Shown here one piece after another: positions 1 to 9,284 of a stretch of 64,000 nt of DNA. The DNA lies in assembly GCF_000744415.1 (NCBI RefSeq), contig NZ_JQLW01000010.1:124001-188000 (forward strand), written 5' to 3'. Both the position numbers and the translations under genes were made by a program. This DNA comes from Ghiorsea bivora. Lineage in GTDB: Bacteria > Pseudomonadota > Zetaproteobacteria > Mariprofundales > Mariprofundaceae. The notes under the pieces were generated by a model. It searched no databases and had not been told where the DNA came from. It worked only from the letters and a program-made list of their open reading frames with translations. Each line of letters opens with the position of its first letter. Position 1 is the first letter of the stretch.

Positions 1-370
1 TGACCATGGCATCCCAATCACCATCACGCACAGCTCTTGCTGCCACATGAATCGAAGATTGTTTTTTACGCCGCACGGCAACTGCAGGTGAATCTTCCAT
101 GGTAATCACTTCTGTGGCAGGGATAATATCCACCAACCCATCAAGACCACGCGCCTTCAAAGCAGGCTCCATCACTTCTGGCAAGCCACATACGCCAAAC
201 TTCGCCTTCAATGAAGACGAAGTTATCGTATCTTTCAACGCATCAAGAACAACATCAGGGGCACCATCACCACCATGTCCATCCAAAAGAATGCGTGCTA
301 TTTTTTGTTCCACAGGCACCAATGCTTGCTTAGAAGCAGCCTGTGTTGAAGTTTTCTTTGCTGTAGGCAT
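1..370 (-). CDS. plsX: PlsX, phosphate acyltransferase (N-terminal part, cut by window start)
   Basis: The reverse-strand frame opens with ATG at 370 and runs off the window after about 123 codons. After a ~20-residue leader rich in Thr, Gln and Ala it reads RILLDGHGGDGAPDVV, the PlsX N-terminal signature (D-x-x-GGD-x-AP). About 75 residues later come VITMEDSPAVAVRRKKQSS and HVAARAVRDGDWDAMV, the conserved region before the SAGNTGA motif. PlsX makes acyl-phosphate from acyl-ACP for phospholipid synthesis at the inner membrane. Its ATG overlaps the TAA stop of rpmF by one base (TAATG), so the two are probably translationally coupled in the usual rpmF-plsX order. The usual fab genes would lie beyond the window start. 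The leader before the first beta strand is slightly longer than usual. Confidence 0.93.
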   Translation of the reverse strand, partial: MPTAKKTSTQAASKQALVPVEQKIARILLDGHGGDGAPDVVLDALKDTITSSSLKAKFGVCGLPEVMEPALKARGLDGLVDIIPATEVITMEDSPAVAVRRKKQSSIHVAARAVRDGDWDAMV

Positions 371-552
371 TAAGCTTCAGCTGTTGCCACAACCTCACGG
401 CCTTTATAATGACCACAACTTTGACAAGCATAATGCTGACGGTGCATTTCACCGCACTCTGTACATTCGCTCATGCCTGAAAGTTTAATGGTATCGTGCG
501 CACGACGCATATTACGTTTTGAAGCACTTGTTTTTCTCTTTGGTACAGCCAT
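370..552 (-). CDS. rpmF: 50S ribosomal protein L32
   Basis: A 60-residue protein starting MAVPKRKTSASKRNMRRAHD, the standard L32 N-terminus. It carries two CxxC pairs (CTEC and CQSC, about 12 residues apart), so it is the zinc-binding (C+) form of L32. It lies between yceD and plsX, the common bacterial order yceD-rpmF-plsX. An AGGAGTATAAA stretch upstream of the ATG serves as ribosome-binding site. Length and sequence are ordinary for the family. Confidence 0.97.
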   Translation of the reverse strand: MAVPKRKTSASKRNMRRAHDTIKLSGMSECTECGEMHRQHYACQSCGHYKGREVVATAEA

Positions 553-639
553 TTTATACTCCTTCGTATCACTACGAAATTCATCACGCTTTCGCGCATT
601 TTTTTAGCTTATTTGCGCACCCTAACAGGGAAAACGCAA

Positions 640-1203
640 TCAAGCATCAAACTTAAAATCTTTCAGTGCTGCAAACGGGTTTTCTTTCACCTGACCATGA
701 CAGTCACACGTGTCACGGTTCAAATCAACACCACATTGCAAACACAAACCCTTACAATCCTGCGAACAAACAACCATAGGTCGCCATGCCAACCAAAATT
801 GTTCACGCAATACATCCAGCATGTTCAACTCACCTGGCGAAGGTAACAACTCTTGTTCGCAATCTTCCGGGCTTAACTCTTCTTCAGCAGCCAAGTCTTT
901 ATGCTTTTGTCCAAGCTCATATACCACATGTACATCAGCCTTCATCAGTGATGCAAACTCAACATTACAACGCCCGCAACGCCTTGGCACATGCATCTGC
1001 CAACAACCAGTCAAAACAAACTGACCAGCAACTGGCTCCAAGCTACCTTTCCACTGCATATCGCTGAACAGCGGCGATTCAACATTCAAATCACCAAAAC
1101 TCACATCTGCCAACAATGCCAGTGGCACAACCTCATCCCATTGCCGACCAGATTTTGCAAGACCTTGAAGTGTAAGGCTAAATTTATCTTTTTGCGATTG
1201 CAT
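640..1203 (-). CDS. yceD: YceD/DUF177 family protein (large ribosomal RNA accumulation protein)
   Basis: This 187-residue protein belongs to the DUF177 (YceD) family. Members are genetically linked to rpmF and have been tied to 23S rRNA accumulation. The C-terminal third holds a Cys-rich cluster, CSQDCKGLCLQCGVDL followed by CDC, typical of the proteobacterial form and probably metal-binding. Another CGRC pair lies near residue 97. The track-length frame begins at a TTG; ATG at 1203 is preferred because GTGGAGGCTTG lies directly before it. An 87-bp gap separates it from rpmF downstream on the same strand, so co-transcription is likely. Confidence 0.9.
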   Translation of the reverse strand: MQSQKDKFSLTLQGLAKSGRQWDEVVPLALLADVSFGDLNVESPLFSDMQWKGSLEPVAGQFVLTGCWQMHVPRRCGRCNVEFASLMKADVHVVYELGQKHKDLAAEEELSPEDCEQELLPSPGELNMLDVLREQFWLAWRPMVVCSQDCKGLCLQCGVDLNRDTCDCHGQVKENPFAALKDFKFDA

Positions 1204-1411
1204 CAAGCCTCCACAGCTCTACTTATCACAATAAAGCAGGGCAAGAAATGAGCGCGCATTATGTATTTACAACTCTTTTGGTCAAGTATTCAGACAAACA
1301 TCCAAAACCGATTACACTTACAACTGACAAAACCACGAATAATGGCATCGTATTTGCTTGTATCTTTTCATGGGTTCTGACTACAAATTTAAAACCCGTT
1401 AGGAGCAAAAA

Positions 1412-1615
1412 ATGCACAAATTAAGCCCTTCTGCAGCCAAACTTAACACCATGATTAAAGCTGCTATTGCTGATGAAAAAATAACACCTGAAGAACGCGA
1501 GCAAATTATGATGCTTGCTGATGAAGATGGTATTATTGATGCCCACGAAAAAGCTCTCTTGGGTCAGCTTCAAGAGCTAATCGAAAACGGCAGCATTAAG
1601 TTGGTTAAAGCCTAA
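1412..1615 (+). CDS. Small acidic hypothetical protein (TerB-like helical repeat)
   Basis: A 67-residue protein with a good ribosome-binding site (TTAGGAGCAAAAA before ATG). The core reads IKAAIADEKITPEEREQI and then DEDGIIDAHEKALLGQL, two helix-loop-helix units. The pattern I-A-D-x-x-I-T-P-E-E-R resembles TerB-like or calcium-binding EF-hand-like folds. No signal peptide or membrane segment is visible. It stands alone between the divergent yceD and the convergent UbiH-type gene, whose stop codon is only 6 bp away. Function unknown; the family resemblance is from pattern only. Confidence 0.75.
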   Translation: MHKLSPSAAKLNTMIKAAIADEKITPEEREQIMMLADEDGIIDAHEKALLGQLQELIENGSIKLVKA

Positions 1616-1621
1616 AATACG

Positions 1622-2842
1622 TTATTCTATAGTATGCGGTACGGGCATGTTTATACCTGTCGAATTTTTCATTAAAAGCTGCTTAACGACACCTGCATTA
1701 CCCAAAACCTTCATGCCTAAACCGCGCAACTTTATCCAAGCAGGCATTTGCACTTGAAATGTTCGATGTAAAGCTTCCATGCTTGCCATGGTCATCAATA
1801 CATCAGGCATACGCTGCTTCATGTAGCGCGAGAGCACATCCATATCACCCCAGTCTTCCGCAAATTTGCGTGCATCAACAATTTCTTGCGCCAATACCAT
1901 AGCATCGCGCAAGCCAAGGTTAACACCCAAACCTGCCAGTGGATGAATACTATGGGCCGCATCACCAATCAAAGCCAACCGTGGGCGAACCATATGTCGT
2001 GCCAACTGCGCCTGAAGTGGAAACGCAGCCCGTTGGCCAACATCAGCAATACCACCAAATACACCACCTACTTCCAAATTAAGTTCTTGTAAAAAATCGC
2101 TGTCGGATAGTGCCAATAATTCATCTGCACGTGCGTTGGATGCACTCCATACAATAGAGCACATATCATCTTTCATGGGTAACAATGCCAAAGGCCCTGT
2201 CTCTAAAAAACGTTGCGTGGCTGTATTTTGATGTGAGAAACGTGGTTTCACTGTTGCGACAATGCCTTTTTGCGCATAATCACGACTAAACACATCAATA
2301 TCAACTTGCCCACGCAACCACGAACGACCACCATCTGCACCCACAATCAAAGGTGTATTGAATACCTGTCCGCTCTCTAAGACAACCTCCACCCCATCAC
2401 GTTTCCAAAACACAGAAGCCACCGATTCAGGACAAAGAAGCTCAACACTTTCACTTTCTTTGAGCGTATCCTGTAAAGCTTGAATCAAAGTGGCATTTTC
2501 TACCAATATACCAAGCTTATCTTCACTGATTTCAGCCGCTTCATAACGAATACCACCCTGCTCTTGCCCATCCCAAATACGCATAGATGTCATCAGCCCT
2601 GCTTTGTCTTGTAAATACTGCCAAACACCCACACTTTTTAAGATATTTACATTAGCCTGCACAATAGCGGATACCCGACAATCCAAACCCATAGACATCA
2701 TGGGTTGATACACTGCCCGCTCAATCACCACAATATGCAAACCTGTATGACGCAATGCTGCAGCAAGCATCAAACCCACCATACCGCCCCCCACAATCAC
2801 GAGGTCAACATATTCACCTTGCAAAACATTTTTCTGTTTCAT
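1622..2842 (-). CDS. UbiH/UbiF/COQ6-type FAD-dependent hydroxylase (first copy)
   Basis: A 406-residue flavoprotein monooxygenase. The N-terminal dinucleotide-binding motif is VIVGGGMVGLMLAAAL with an acidic residue (VVIE) at the end of the second strand. The central DG motif is IVGADGGRSWLRGQ. The C-terminal FAD ribityl-binding motif is LIGDAAHSIHPLAGLGVNLG, the UbiH/COQ6 signature. Such enzymes hydroxylate the ubiquinone ring (C5, C6 or C1) or related substrates, usually in the UbiX-UbiJ-type membrane-associated complex. The ATG overlaps the TGA of the upstream paralogue by 4 bp (ATGA), so the two are coupled. Which ring position it uses cannot be told from sequence alone. Confidence 0.9.
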   Translation of the reverse strand: MKQKNVLQGEYVDLVIVGGGMVGLMLAAALRHTGLHIVVIERAVYQPMMSMGLDCRVSAIVQANVNILKSVGVWQYLQDKAGLMTSMRIWDGQEQGGIRYEAAEISEDKLGILVENATLIQALQDTLKESESVELLCPESVASVFWKRDGVEVVLESGQVFNTPLIVGADGGRSWLRGQVDIDVFSRDYAQKGIVATVKPRFSHQNTATQRFLETGPLALLPMKDDMCSIVWSASNARADELLALSDSDFLQELNLEVGGVFGGIADVGQRAAFPLQAQLARHMVRPRLALIGDAAHSIHPLAGLGVNLGLRDAMVLAQEIVDARKFAEDWGDMDVLSRYMKQRMPDVLMTMASMEALHRTFQVQMPAWIKLRGLGMKVLGNAGVVKQLLMKNSTGINMPVPHTIE

Positions 2843-4047
2843 GATTTCAACCCTTCAAGCTGAGCTATGCCTGCTGCCTGTTTTAACAAAAACTGTTTGA
2901 GTACAGGGGTAGATTGCATCATTTGTAAACCTCTCCCACGCAACCAGCGTTTGGGCAAAAATGATGATGCAAATGTTTCCAACACACCCTCTGTAAACCC
3001 TGCAACTGCCAAAGTATCTAACCGCCTACGTTCAGCATAGGTTTGTCCAATCAACGGTTTATTTAAATCTTCTTTTGCCCATGTTTGCTGTAAAACATCT
3101 GCCAACACCGCCACATCCCTTAACCCCAAATTCATACCCTGTCCTGCAATCGGATGAATGGTGTGCGCAGCATTACCTGCCAACAATACACGCCCCTGCG
3201 CAAAGGATTTTGCAACCCTCAGTTCCAGTGGGAATGAGGCGCGTTTGCCCATCGATGTGAAACGACCAAGTTTCCCCATAATTTCATCACCCACCTCGTT
3301 GTGTAATATATGCAAAAAACTTTCATCGTTCAGGTTTAACAACTCCACTGCTGTTTTGGGTGCAACCGACCACACCAGAGAAAACCTATCATCAGCCAAA
3401 GGAAGCAGCGCCAAAGGGCCTTCTTCTTTAAAACATTCATAAGCCGTATTGTTGTGCCCATGTTCACACGCAATAGATGCCACAATACCCAAACGATTAT
3501 GATCCCAACCATAAGTTTGAATGCCCGCAAAACTGCGAATAAAACTATGGGTACCATCAGCACCTATCAATAAACGGGCTTGAATCTCTAGTTGTTTACC
3601 ACCATCTTGAACCTGCAAACAAATACCTGCCTCATCTTGTCTAAAACCCAAACACTGCACACCATACATGCTTTTGATGTGGTCAGTAAAAGCCTGCTGA
3701 GTTGGGGCAAGCACATGTCGAATTTCCAACACATAACCCAACGCATCACTATCCAGCTCTTGATGCGACATATCCACAGCACCAATATTTTGTGGCTCAC
3801 GAACAGCAATATGTTGAATCAAACCCGCACCACCCGCTGCTATATCATCCCAAACACCAAGACTAGAAAGGTAACGTTTAGAACCTTCCGATAAAGCAAT
3901 CACGCGCTCAGGGTTAGTGGGCTCCAATGATGGATCTTGTGCATCCAATAGCGCAATAGTATAACCTTCTTTTGCTAAACTTAAGGCTAGCACAGATCCA
4001 ATCACACCTGCACCAACAATCACTATATCATATGTTTTTGCTGTCAT
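2839..4047 (-). CDS. UbiH/VisC-type FAD-dependent hydroxylase (second copy)
   Basis: A 402-residue paralogue of the downstream gene. It has the same three motifs: IVIVGAGVIGSVLALSLA, LIGADGTHSFIR and LLAGNAAHTIHPIAGQGMNLG (Gly-Asn-Ala in place of the common Gly-Asp-Ala). The open frame extends to 4215 but the extra 56 residues are Cys-rich and antisense to acpS. ATG at 4047 directly precedes the FAD motif and has GGGAGGT upstream, so it was chosen. Two hydroxylases in tandem fit a ubiquinone pathway in which each handles one or two ring positions. The Asp-to-Asn change in the FAD motif is mild and is also seen in other VisC-type proteins. Confidence 0.9.
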   Translation of the reverse strand: MTAKTYDIVIVGAGVIGSVLALSLAKEGYTIALLDAQDPSLEPTNPERVIALSEGSKRYLSSLGVWDDIAAGGAGLIQHIAVREPQNIGAVDMSHQELDSDALGYVLEIRHVLAPTQQAFTDHIKSMYGVQCLGFRQDEAGICLQVQDGGKQLEIQARLLIGADGTHSFIRSFAGIQTYGWDHNRLGIVASIACEHGHNNTAYECFKEEGPLALLPLADDRFSLVWSVAPKTAVELLNLNDESFLHILHNEVGDEIMGKLGRFTSMGKRASFPLELRVAKSFAQGRVLLAGNAAHTIHPIAGQGMNLGLRDVAVLADVLQQTWAKEDLNKPLIGQTYAERRRLDTLAVAGFTEGVLETFASSFLPKRWLRGRGLQMMQSTPVLKQFLLKQAAGIAQLEGLKS

Positions 4048-4141
4048 CAGACCTCCCAAGCAGACCAACAACTGTAAGCACAAGCACGCATATCGTCTAT
4101 AGGTGCTTCCAAAAAAAAACACGTCGATTAAGCTGTTGCCC

Positions 4142-4516
4142 ATGAGCATTGTAGGCATCGGCACGGATATTGTGCAAATCAAACGCATAGAGCAATCTGT
4201 AATGCGGTTTGACATGCGTTTTATTCAGCGCGTATTTACAGATGCCGAATACCATTTGGCACAACAACGCGGTACACATCGAAGGTTAGCTATGTTTTTT
4301 GCTGCCAAAGAAGCCGTATCCAAAGCACTGGGCACAGGGTTTATTGGTTTTGCGATGAGAGACATTGAAGTTATATACCTTAAAAGCGGCAAACCTGAAA
4401 TAAAGCTGCATAGAAATGCACAACTGACAGCGCAAAACTTAGGCATCAAACATATCCATATTTCTTTAACTGATGACGATGGTACTGCCATGGCATTTGC
4501 CATCGCTGAACATTAA
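4142..4516 (+). CDS. acpS: Holo-[acyl-carrier-protein] synthase
   Basis: A 124-residue 4'-phosphopantetheinyl transferase that activates acyl carrier protein. The N-terminus reads MSIVGIGTDIVQIKRIE, with the metal-binding Asp in GTDIV. The second motif FFAAKEAVSKALGTGF carries the second metal-binding Glu. Length is typical. The frame is open back to 4103, but ATG at 4142 gives the family N-terminus; the ribosome-binding site there is weak. The gene is divergent from the UbiH-type pair and its stop lies one base from the convergent stop of the fimV-like gene. Confidence 0.95.
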   Translation: MSIVGIGTDIVQIKRIEQSVMRFDMRFIQRVFTDAEYHLAQQRGTHRRLAMFFAAKEAVSKALGTGFIGFAMRDIEVIYLKSGKPEIKLHRNAQLTAQNLGIKHIHISLTDDDGTAMAFAIAEH

Positions 4517-4517
4517 A

Positions 4518-6758
4518 TCAATTTTCTTTTTTGATAGACTCAGCTTTTTTAGCTTCCATAACATCTAACATTTTAGGCGTGACCATCACTGTATCATCTT
4601 CACCATTGTTTATATGATTTACCACACCTTTTGTAAGGTTTTGATACTTTTCAACAGATTCAACACCTAAATCGGTATCCAGTTCAAAATCAAAGTCTAG
4701 TGCTAAAGCTGAAGTATCATCTTTAGCTATAGGTTCAATATCATCAGCGTCAACCCTGCACATACCCACAATGGAATCATCCTCTAAGGCTTGCTCGACC
4801 TTATGTGCACCCGTTTCACCTTTTTCATCCCATGTATCCAACATTGCATTGTCAACACTGTCTTTAATACCTACCTGAAAATCTTGAACCGTAATATCAA
4901 ATCGTCCCGCTTCCGACAAGTCTAAAACAGGGTCTGCTTTATCAATACCTTGCTCACTGGCCATAAGTTGTTGATTCATTTTATCCATCTCAGGCTCCAC
5001 AACCTTGCCCGTATAACTGATCACTTTTTCATCTTGCAGTTCATGCCAAATATCTTGATCAAAATACGAACAAAACCGATGCCATTGATCATACTCATAA
5101 AGCCGAGAAAGGTTGAGCAGCGTAAGATTACGCTCCATAATATTATTCGAACGGTGGAGTTTCTCCACCCACAACGCTTGAATTCTTGGGCGTGAACTTT
5201 CTTTATCATCCATCAAAGCATAATATTTTTCCGCTTGCTGCCAGTCTTTCTTATGCACTGCTTCTTCAAACAAACTCACATAGTCATGGTCCACATCTGC
5301 TTCTGCAACACTAGGCATATGACCGATTGAAATAACATCCAACCCTTGGTTGTCGTGTGTACCCGATACATCATCACCTACCATACTGTCATATTCATCC
5401 AAACCCACAACTTGATTTTCATCATCCCAAGCTTCTTTGTTTTGTTCCAGCACACTAGACGTTTGACTATCTATATTTTGATAATTTTTCACGTCTTTTA
5501 CATCACCATTTGCTACTGACTGCAGCATACTTTGCTGTGCCTCAATCAACTTGTTTTGCCATGACTTCATTTGTTTTCTATAAAAATAAACCGCAAACAA
5601 AACAATATTTAACAGCAACAAGCCAAAAAACCAAAACCAAGCATACGAACCCGATTCAGGCGCAGGCCTTGTTTGTATGCGAGATAAGGCGTCCACCTTA
5701 TGTCGCAACTGACCCAACTCTTTTGCCAGCGCCTCTACCTTGGTATCCATACCATCAAGCCGTAAACCTGTTGCCATGGCTTGTTGATACATAGGTTCCA
5801 GCTTATCCAACCGTTGCAACACTTCGGAATTCTCCTGTGACATTGCCAAATCTTCATGTAAACCCAAAGAAATCCGCCCACGAAACGATGGTGAACCAGC
5901 TTGTTTATTTTGCGCAAGCGAAGCTGATTCACCCACTTTTCTTCTATTATTTTCTTGTGCTTTTACTGGGTGCAACAATGCTTTTAAGCTTTGGTACCGT
6001 TCGGAGTTCACAAACTGTTTTACAGCAACATCATCAGGTACTTTTAAAAAACGACCTTTCTTCAACTGGTTAATATCCTGATGAACAAATGCTTCGGGAT
6101 TAGCATCAAACAATGCCAACATGATTTGTTGGTTCGACCAACGTTTATCTTTGCGCAACCGATATGCAATTTCACTCAAACTATCACCATACTGTACTGG
6201 GCCATAACTGCTCCGCCGCGACCAATCAGCAGTGCGTGCAAAAGATGCAATGTTCTGATTGGTTGGCGTTTGCAAGAACTCAGTTTGATTGCCTTGTGGT
6301 TGTTGCGATGCCGTATATTTCACGGCTTCATTCGGACGACTCACCCATGATGTTTTTTTAGTCGGCTGAATATCCAAAGCATCCAAAAAGAACTGCATTT
6401 TTTTATAAAAAACACCTCTACCTCGTTTTACTTTTAAAACCAAAACAAGAATTGCTTCATCAACAGCATAACTAGAATGAATATAAACCTCAGCTGTGGA
6501 AGAAGCAGAAATTTGTATATCAACGCGAATATCATGGTACGACTGTGGTGGCACTTGTTCCAAGCTTAGGTATTCACTTGGCGTGGCCAATTGCACCTTA
6601 AACTGTTGCACTGTTTCGCCTTTTTCCATGATTAATGGCACACGCACATCCAACGGTTCACCCAAATGGCTATGCAAGGATGCCTGACCAAACCCCATAG
6701 CGAGTGTTTGCTGAGAACAAAACAACAAGAAAAATAATATCAATACGCACTTCTTCAT
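4518..6758 (-). CDS. FimV-like LysM/TPR-associated envelope protein
   Basis: About 746 residues. The product has a signal peptide (KKCVLILFFLLFCSQQTLAMG). After it comes the FimV N-terminal domain (GQASLHSHLGEPLDVRVPL and FYKKMQFFLD), then a LysM peptidoglycan-binding segment (YGPVQYGDSLSEIAYRLR) around residue 190. A coiled stretch follows, then one transmembrane helix (YAWFWFFGLLLLNIVLFAVYF) near residue 385, and a long acidic cytoplasmic tail. FimV (HubP) proteins organise the cell pole, type IV pili and c-di-GMP-dependent motility. Three in-frame ATGs lie within 27 bases of the start (6785, 6770, 6758); 6758 gives the cleanest signal peptide, and no strong ribosome-binding site decides. 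The C-terminal FimV motif was not clearly found. Confidence 0.83.
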   Translation of the reverse strand: MKKCVLILFFLLFCSQQTLAMGFGQASLHSHLGEPLDVRVPLIMEKGETVQQFKVQLATPSEYLSLEQVPPQSYHDIRVDIQISASSTAEVYIHSSYAVDEAILVLVLKVKRGRGVFYKKMQFFLDALDIQPTKKTSWVSRPNEAVKYTASQQPQGNQTEFLQTPTNQNIASFARTADWSRRSSYGPVQYGDSLSEIAYRLRKDKRWSNQQIMLALFDANPEAFVHQDINQLKKGRFLKVPDDVAVKQFVNSERYQSLKALLHPVKAQENNRRKVGESASLAQNKQAGSPSFRGRISLGLHEDLAMSQENSEVLQRLDKLEPMYQQAMATGLRLDGMDTKVEALAKELGQLRHKVDALSRIQTRPAPESGSYAWFWFFGLLLLNIVLFAVYFYRKQMKSWQNKLIEAQQSMLQSVANGDVKDVKNYQNIDSQTSSVLEQNKEAWDDENQVVGLDEYDSMVGDDVSGTHDNQGLDVISIGHMPSVAEADVDHDYVSLFEEAVHKKDWQQAEKYYALMDDKESSRPRIQALWVEKLHRSNNIMERNLTLLNLSRLYEYDQWHRFCSYFDQDIWHELQDEKVISYTGKVVEPEMDKMNQQLMASEQGIDKADPVLDLSEAGRFDITVQDFQVGIKDSVDNAMLDTWDEKGETGAHKVEQALEDDSIVGMCRVDADDIEPIAKDDTSALALDFDFELDTDLGVESVEKYQNLTKGVVNHINNGEDDTVMVTPKMLDVMEAKKAESIKKEN

Positions 6759-6937
6759 CGGCGCAACCATACCCAAAAACAACATATAAGCTATTGTTTT
6801 ATATAGTGCAATCCCCTAAAGGTGGTGTTCATTAATTTATATCACAATTCATTTTTCAAGTGCAAAGGCATGGTAACCACCCTATCATCAGCCCATACTT
6901 GCATATGATGTTATCATATGACCTTGGAGAAAAACAC

Positions 6938-8425
6938 GTGAACACACTTACAGTAAGCTTAATATTTCTCACTATTTTGCTCATTATCATCGCACCTTGG
7001 TTTTTCCTTACCTTGCGCAAGAAGCAACAACTGGAGAATGAAGCTCAACTTTTACGTGCACAACAACATGAATTTTCATTATTGCGCGAGCAGCATCAAG
7101 TTTTAACACAGGAAAAGCAGCAACAAGAAACTCTTGTATCTAATATGTCCTTACAGCTGAATCAAGCCAATCAGCAAAATGCAGTATTAGAACAACGTAT
7201 ACAACATAAAGATGAGAAGCTCAAAGGATATGAAGCAGAAGAACTTAAGGTAAACACCCTTATCGAGCAATTAAGAGAACAAAACACCAAACTGCACACC
7301 AACCTTGCTAAACTACAAAGTGAACACGAACAAGCGCAAAAACATCACGCCGAAAAACTTGCCTTACTCGATGAGGCAAAAACCAAACTTAGCCAAGAAT
7401 TCAAGCTGCTTGCCAACCAAATCTTTGAAGAAAAACAATCCAAGATGACAGCATCCAGTAAAGAAACCCTAGATCACATCATTAAACCCATGCAAAAAGA
7501 TATATATGACTTTAAACAACGCATGGAGCAAGTGCATAAAGAAGATATTGAAGCACGCTCTGCACTTAGCCAACACTTGTCACAACTCAAAGAACTCAAT
7601 ATACAAATGAGCCAAGACACACTAAACCTAACCCAAGCCTTAAAGGGCGATAGCAAAGCACAAGGCAATTGGGGTGAAATGATTCTAGAAAAACTCTTAG
7701 AAAGCAGTGGTCTGCGTGAGGGTTATGAGTTCAAACGTGAGCAATCTTTTGTAAACGATGAAGGCAAACGTCAACGCCCTGATGTAATTATTGATATGCC
7801 TGGTAATAAACAAGTGATTATTGATGCCAAGGTATCTTTGACCGACTACGAACGTGCCATGAGTAGTCAAGATAATGCAACAAAACAACAATGTATCCGT
7901 GCCCACTGCAAAAGTATTCAAACCCACATTCAAACCCTTGCCAACAAACGTTACGACCACTTGGAAGGTATTCATTCCCCTGATTATGTCTTGATGTTTA
8001 TGCCCATTGAAGCCGCTTACTTGATGGCAATTGAAGCCGACAGTAGCATTTTTGAGGCTGCTTTTGATAAACGCATTGCCGTGGTCACACCATCCACCTT
8101 ATATGCCACGCTCAAACTCATTGAGCAGCTTTGGCGCTATGAACGGCAATCGGAGAATGTTGCCAAACTTACCAAACAAGCAGGCAACTTGCATGATAAG
8201 TTTGTTGGTTTCATTGAATCGTTTGAAGATATTCAAACACACATCGGCAGAGCACAGAAATCTTATGATAAAGCCTTGGGACAACTCAAAAATGGGCGTG
8301 GTAACTTGGTCAACCAAGTCAAAACACTTGCCGACTTATCAGGAAAAGCAAAAAAAGAAATTCCCCATCACTTATTGGGTGAGCTAGAAACTGGAGAACA
8401 AGATGAGCTTAAAGACGAATCGTAA
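6938..8425 (+). CDS. rmuC: DNA recombination protein RmuC
   Basis: About 495 residues. The N-terminal membrane helix is LTVSLIFLTILLIIIAPWFFL. It is followed by a ~150-residue Gln- and Glu-rich coiled coil and then the RmuC endonuclease-like core: GNWGEMILEKLLESSGLREG, then RQRPDVIIDMPGNKQVIID and AKVSLTDYERA. RmuC limits inversion at short inverted repeats and helps process stalled forks. The frame is open from 6860, but a GTG at 6938 preceded by CTTGGAGAAAAACAC gives the membrane helix at the N-terminus and was chosen. The 3' end overlaps the next gene by 23 bp. Confidence 0.92.
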   Translation: MNTLTVSLIFLTILLIIIAPWFFLTLRKKQQLENEAQLLRAQQHEFSLLREQHQVLTQEKQQQETLVSNMSLQLNQANQQNAVLEQRIQHKDEKLKGYEAEELKVNTLIEQLREQNTKLHTNLAKLQSEHEQAQKHHAEKLALLDEAKTKLSQEFKLLANQIFEEKQSKMTASSKETLDHIIKPMQKDIYDFKQRMEQVHKEDIEARSALSQHLSQLKELNIQMSQDTLNLTQALKGDSKAQGNWGEMILEKLLESSGLREGYEFKREQSFVNDEGKRQRPDVIIDMPGNKQVIIDAKVSLTDYERAMSSQDNATKQQCIRAHCKSIQTHIQTLANKRYDHLEGIHSPDYVLMFMPIEAAYLMAIEADSSIFEAAFDKRIAVVTPSTLYATLKLIEQLWRYERQSENVAKLTKQAGNLHDKFVGFIESFEDIQTHIGRAQKSYDKALGQLKNGRGNLVNQVKTLADLSGKAKKEIPHHLLGELETGEQDELKDES

Positions 8426-9284
8426 ACAATTGGTGATGACTGGCGTACAAGGTGGGGTATCACCTGCACAAATGTGGGCGCCTTTTGAAGTGGGCAGTCA
8501 AGGCGAAGTATTTTCTTGGCCGAGTACGGGTGGCATCACTTATAATGTGAAAGTTGGCGACTCTGTGTTTGGTTGGGCGGGTGAACATATCGAACCTGGT
8601 GTTTCCTCCACTCTCACGCATAAAAACCGAAAGTCTGAAGATGGTTATCAATTTCATGCCTGCTGTGGTAATCAGGCGCGGGTAATTTCTGGCGAAGCTA
8701 AAGGAGAAACTGGTACGGTGATTGGTCATCATGGCGGCGTGAATCATTTGATGATTGATTTCCCTGACAGCACTTTGGATAAGTTGACCTGCGATGATAA
8801 ATTTATGATTCGCGGTTTTGGACAAGGTTTAAAATTTATCGACCATGATAATGTATTTATCTACAACATCGACCCTGATTTATTAGAAAAAATGGGCTTA
8901 AAGGAAAATGCAGAGAAGCAAATTGAAGTGCCTGTCAATGTAATTGTACCCAATTATGCCATGGGTTCGGGCATTGGCGCACTATCGGTGACCACGGGTG
9001 ACTATGATATTCTTTGCCATGATGAAGCCATGGTTAAAGAACATGGTTTAGACAAACTTAGGTTTGGGGATTTTGTAGCTGTGCTTGATCATGACAATAA
9101 TTATGGACGAACATTCAGGCGTGATGCGGTTACTATTGGCATGGTGATTCACTCCGACTCACCACTGGCAGGACATGGTCCTGGCATGATGACAATTATG
9201 TCTGCATGTGATAGAAAGCTTAAACCTGTTTTGAATGACAAGGCAAATATGGGCAATTACTTAAAGGTGGGCCGCTATGCTTAA
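8403..9284 (+). CDS. DUF4438 domain protein
   Basis: A 293-residue soluble protein that matches my memory of the DUF4438 family. It has a Gly-rich N-terminal region (QGGVSPAQMWAPFEVG), a His-rich middle (GTVIGHHGGVNHLMIDFP), and a conserved C-terminal block (HSDSPLAGHGPGMMTIMSA). The His/Asp-rich loops suggest metal binding but no catalytic role is established. No signal peptide or membrane helix is seen. The start lies inside the 3' end of rmuC (23-bp overlap), and the 3' end overlaps the next gene by 8 bp, so all three are probably co-translated. DUF4438 is better known from thermophiles, clostridia and archaea, so presence here is uncommon. Confidence 0.8.
   Translation: MSLKTNRKQLVMTGVQGGVSPAQMWAPFEVGSQGEVFSWPSTGGITYNVKVGDSVFGWAGEHIEPGVSSTLTHKNRKSEDGYQFHACCGNQARVISGEAKGETGTVIGHHGGVNHLMIDFPDSTLDKLTCDDKFMIRGFGQGLKFIDHDNVFIYNIDPDLLEKMGLKENAEKQIEVPVNVIVPNYAMGSGIGALSVTTGDYDILCHDEAMVKEHGLDKLRFGDFVAVLDHDNNYGRTFRRDAVTIGMVIHSDSPLAGHGPGMMTIMSACDRKLKPVLNDKANMGNYLKVGRYA

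Noticed and set aside
99..488. 129-codon plus-strand frame over plsX and rpmF
   Set aside because: Antisense to two well-supported genes, no recognisable domain; shadow frame.
4048..4215. 56-residue N-terminal extension of the second UbiH-type gene
   Set aside because: Antisense to acpS, Cys-rich without family similarity; the ATG at 4047 has a good ribosome-binding site and precedes the FAD motif.
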